6,299 nt of DNA from an uncultured Clostridia bacterium (GTDB taxonomy: Bacteria > Bacillota > Clostridia > Christensenellales > Borkfalkiaceae): positions 1-6,299 of the forward strand of contig CANROI010000079.1 of NCBI GenBank assembly GCA_947632165.1, in the 5' to 3' direction. The notes beneath the pieces are model-generated. The model was given only the letters and a program-made list of their open reading frames with translations. It had not been told where the DNA came from and ran no database searches. The position numbers were made by a program, and so were the translations under genes. Below, piece after piece: positions 5,640 to 6,299 of this stretch (positions are counted from its first letter, which is position 1; the number at the start of each line of letters is the position of its first letter).

Positions 5640-5737
5640 TGTCACCCTGAACGTAGTTGAAGGGTCGCCTTGGCATTGGGCAGTCGTCTTGGCTTCGGAT
5701 AATGCTGCGGCGATGCTTCGACACGCTCAGCATGACA
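5640..5737. repeat. Repeat unit 4 (A4 + B4)
   Basis: A4 (5640-5668) is an uninterrupted copy with one base difference from A1 in the centre; B4 (5712-5737) is consensus. This is the unit nearest the pilin gene. The common after-B linker breaks off soon after it (TTTTATACTGCCG, then unrelated sequence), marking the edge of the array. Confidence 0.9.
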
Positions 5738-5775
5738 ATTTTATACTGCCGCCTTGGCATTATTGTCGATGGCAT

Positions 5776-5799
5776 GGCAGAGGCACTGCTGCCTTTGCC
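5776..5799. other. Hairpin downstream of the pilin gene
   Basis: Nine base pairs plus one imperfect pair (G5780 with T5795) close a four-base loop: GGCA then AGGCA on the left, TGCCT then TGCC on the right. There is no T run on the minus strand side, so it is not an obvious intrinsic terminator; it could protect an mRNA 3' end. Confidence 0.5.
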
Positions 5800-5809
5800 G
5801 TGACATCGA

Positions 5810-5823
5810 AGGGCTTACGCCCT
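5810..5823. other. Short hairpin downstream of the pilin gene
   Basis: AGGGC (5810-5814) pairs with GCCCT (5819-5823) around TTAC. It is small and has no T run. It lies between two larger hairpins behind the pilin stop. Confidence 0.35.
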
Positions 5824-5836
5824 CCTCTGTCTTGCT

Positions 5837-5879
5837 CTTTGATTTGACAGTATTCCTCATCCCTATCAGCAAATCAAAG
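5837..5879. repeat. Perfect 10-bp inverted repeat behind the pilin stop
   Basis: CTTTGATTTG (5837-5846) and CAAATCAAAG (5870-5879) are exact inverted copies separated by 23 bases, starting 25 bases after the pilin stop codon on the minus strand. It may act as a 3'-end structure of the pilin mRNA. No T run follows, and the loop is long for a terminator. Confidence 0.6.
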
Positions 5880-5904
5880 TGCTTATTCTTTTTCTGTGTG
5901 TCCG

Positions 5905-6299
5905 TTACGGCTTGCCAGCGGCAGGAAGCGAAATTTCAGTCTGCGCAAGTGTCAACGTAACAGTCCAAGTTCCATCTTTCTCTGTTGCATCATCCGCAGT
6001 CTCGGGAAGTGCTGTGAGAGCCTCGAGTGTAGTAATTTTAATCTCTCCATTTGCGCTTACCGTTGCTACGACTTTCCAACCCTTCAGGTCTGCAGGCCAA
6101 AGTGTGCTACTGTTCGTACCATTATCAGTTGCATCACTGTGCTCAAGAAGATAAACAACAGCGGTACCGCGAGCAGCGCGAATATTTGCATTTTTGGTTG
6201 CTTCCTTTGCCTTAGTCAAGGAACCCACAAACAGCGGGACTGCGATCGCAACGAGGATCGCAATGATCGCGACAACGATCAAGAGTTCTGCAAGGGTAA
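5905..6299 (-). CDS. Type IV (major-type) prepilin, N-terminal leader cut off by the window edge
   Basis: The frame enters from base 6299 and reads FTLAELLIVVAIIAIL, the classic mature N terminus of a type IV pilin: aromatic F1 (its first base is outside the window), E5, which is needed for assembly, an unbroken hydrophobic helix to about residue 24, and P22. The mature protein would be about 131 residues. The soluble part (about 30-131) contains an NxT-rich, Trp-containing strand domain (SSTLWP, GWKVVATV, GTWTVTLTL) and ends LPAAGKP. It has no cysteine, so it lacks the disulfide-bonded D-loop of many Gram-negative pilins. A TTG at 6282 could be mistaken for a start but is codon 7 of the mature protein. 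The product is the likely substrate of the prepilin peptidase encoded downstream. Whether it is the major pilin or a minor/pseudopilin cannot be settled here. Confidence 0.92.
   Translation of the reverse strand, partial: TLAELLIVVAIIAILVAIAVPLFVGSLTKAKEATKNANIRAARGTAVVYLLEHSDATDNGTNSSTLWPADLKGWKVVATVSANGEIKITTLEALTALPETADDATEKDGTWTVTLTLAQTEISLPAAGKP

Larger units (their letters stand above)
5111..5750. repeat. Array of paired palindromic repeats (types A and B) between the pilin gene and pilD
   Basis: This stretch holds no credible gene. It has four copies of A (TGTCACCCTGAACG, a short centre, then AGTTGAAGGGTCGC) and four of B (GATGCTTCGACACG followed by CTCAGCATGACA), alternating A-B, with shared linkers (CTTGGCATTGG after A, GCTGCGGCGATG before B, CCGTTCTAT after B). 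Truncated copies lie at 5116-5134, 5168-5180, 5289-5315 and 5470-5479. B reversed aligns with A over its whole length, so each A-B pair is an imperfect inverted repeat. Each copy is also a small hairpin: ACCCT/AGGGT in A, ATGCT/AGCAT in B. This resembles REP-type interspersed palindromes found at many sites in a genome. Open frames here give low-information peptides and are not genes. Confidence 0.93.

Noticed and set aside
5241..5646. Plus-strand promoters formed by the ATGACA end of B and a downstream TATTTT
   Set aside because: The spacing is right in places, but no plus-strand gene follows and the match is explained by the repeat sequence itself.
5111..5750. CRISPR array
   Set aside because: Repeats alternate in orientation and type, spacing is irregular, the intervals are themselves repeated rather than unique spacers, and no cas gene is present.
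5563..5847. Open frames on both strands over repeat units 3 and 4
   Set aside because: Same repeat-derived peptides (MLSVSKH, MLRHAQH) on both strands, with no start signals.
6280..6282. TTG as start codon of the pilin
   Set aside because: It falls inside the conserved pilin helix. The FTLAEL sequence upstream is in frame and reaches the window edge, so the true start is outside.

Overview
The window reads almost entirely from the minus strand and holds the end of a type IV pilus (T4P) locus, followed by an unrelated, AT-richer segment. Very strong AGGAGG/AAGGAG ribosome binding sites, a pilM-pilN-pilO set that ends in a terminator with no outer-membrane genes (pilP/pilQ) after it, and a short lipobox lipoprotein suggest a monoderm Firmicutes/Clostridia-like bacterium. 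That placement is inference; the window has no rRNA or other marker.

In order of transcription (high to low coordinates): (1) 6299-5905, a type IV prepilin whose 5' end is cut by the window edge almost exactly at the leader cleavage site; (2) 5904-5111, about 800 bases without a gene, made of three hairpins behind the pilin stop and then an array of four paired palindromic repeats (types A and B); (3) 5110-4325, the prepilin peptidase (pilD); (4) 4248-3265 pilM, (5) 3253-2393 pilN and (6) 2391-1828 pilO, the inner-membrane platform that links the pilus motor to the assembly site; (7) a hairpin terminator at 1787-1759. Together these genes supply the subunit, the enzyme that matures it, and the cytoplasmic and membrane alignment complex. 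The ATPases (pilB/pilT) and the platform protein pilC are not in view and probably lie upstream.

Below the terminator come (8) a lipoprotein gene of unknown function (1701-1138), (9) a two-domain EamA/DMT-type transporter (971-102) with its own good promoter, and (10) the first 19 codons of a further gene that runs out of the window at base 1. The EamA end is clearly AT-richer than the pil genes (hand counts: 25 and 27 G+C in two 60-base lines, against 37 of 60 in a pilM line), so it may have a different history.

The most unusual content is the repeat array between the pilin gene and pilD. It contains two related hairpin families with compensatory stem changes, deletion scars and loop insertions, and a degenerate repeat copy supplies the pilD ribosome binding site. 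Next come the PilN protein, with a Lys/Glu-rich tandem-repeat cytoplasmic extension of about 110 residues, and the EamA transporter, whose two halves are still almost identical over short DNA stretches.
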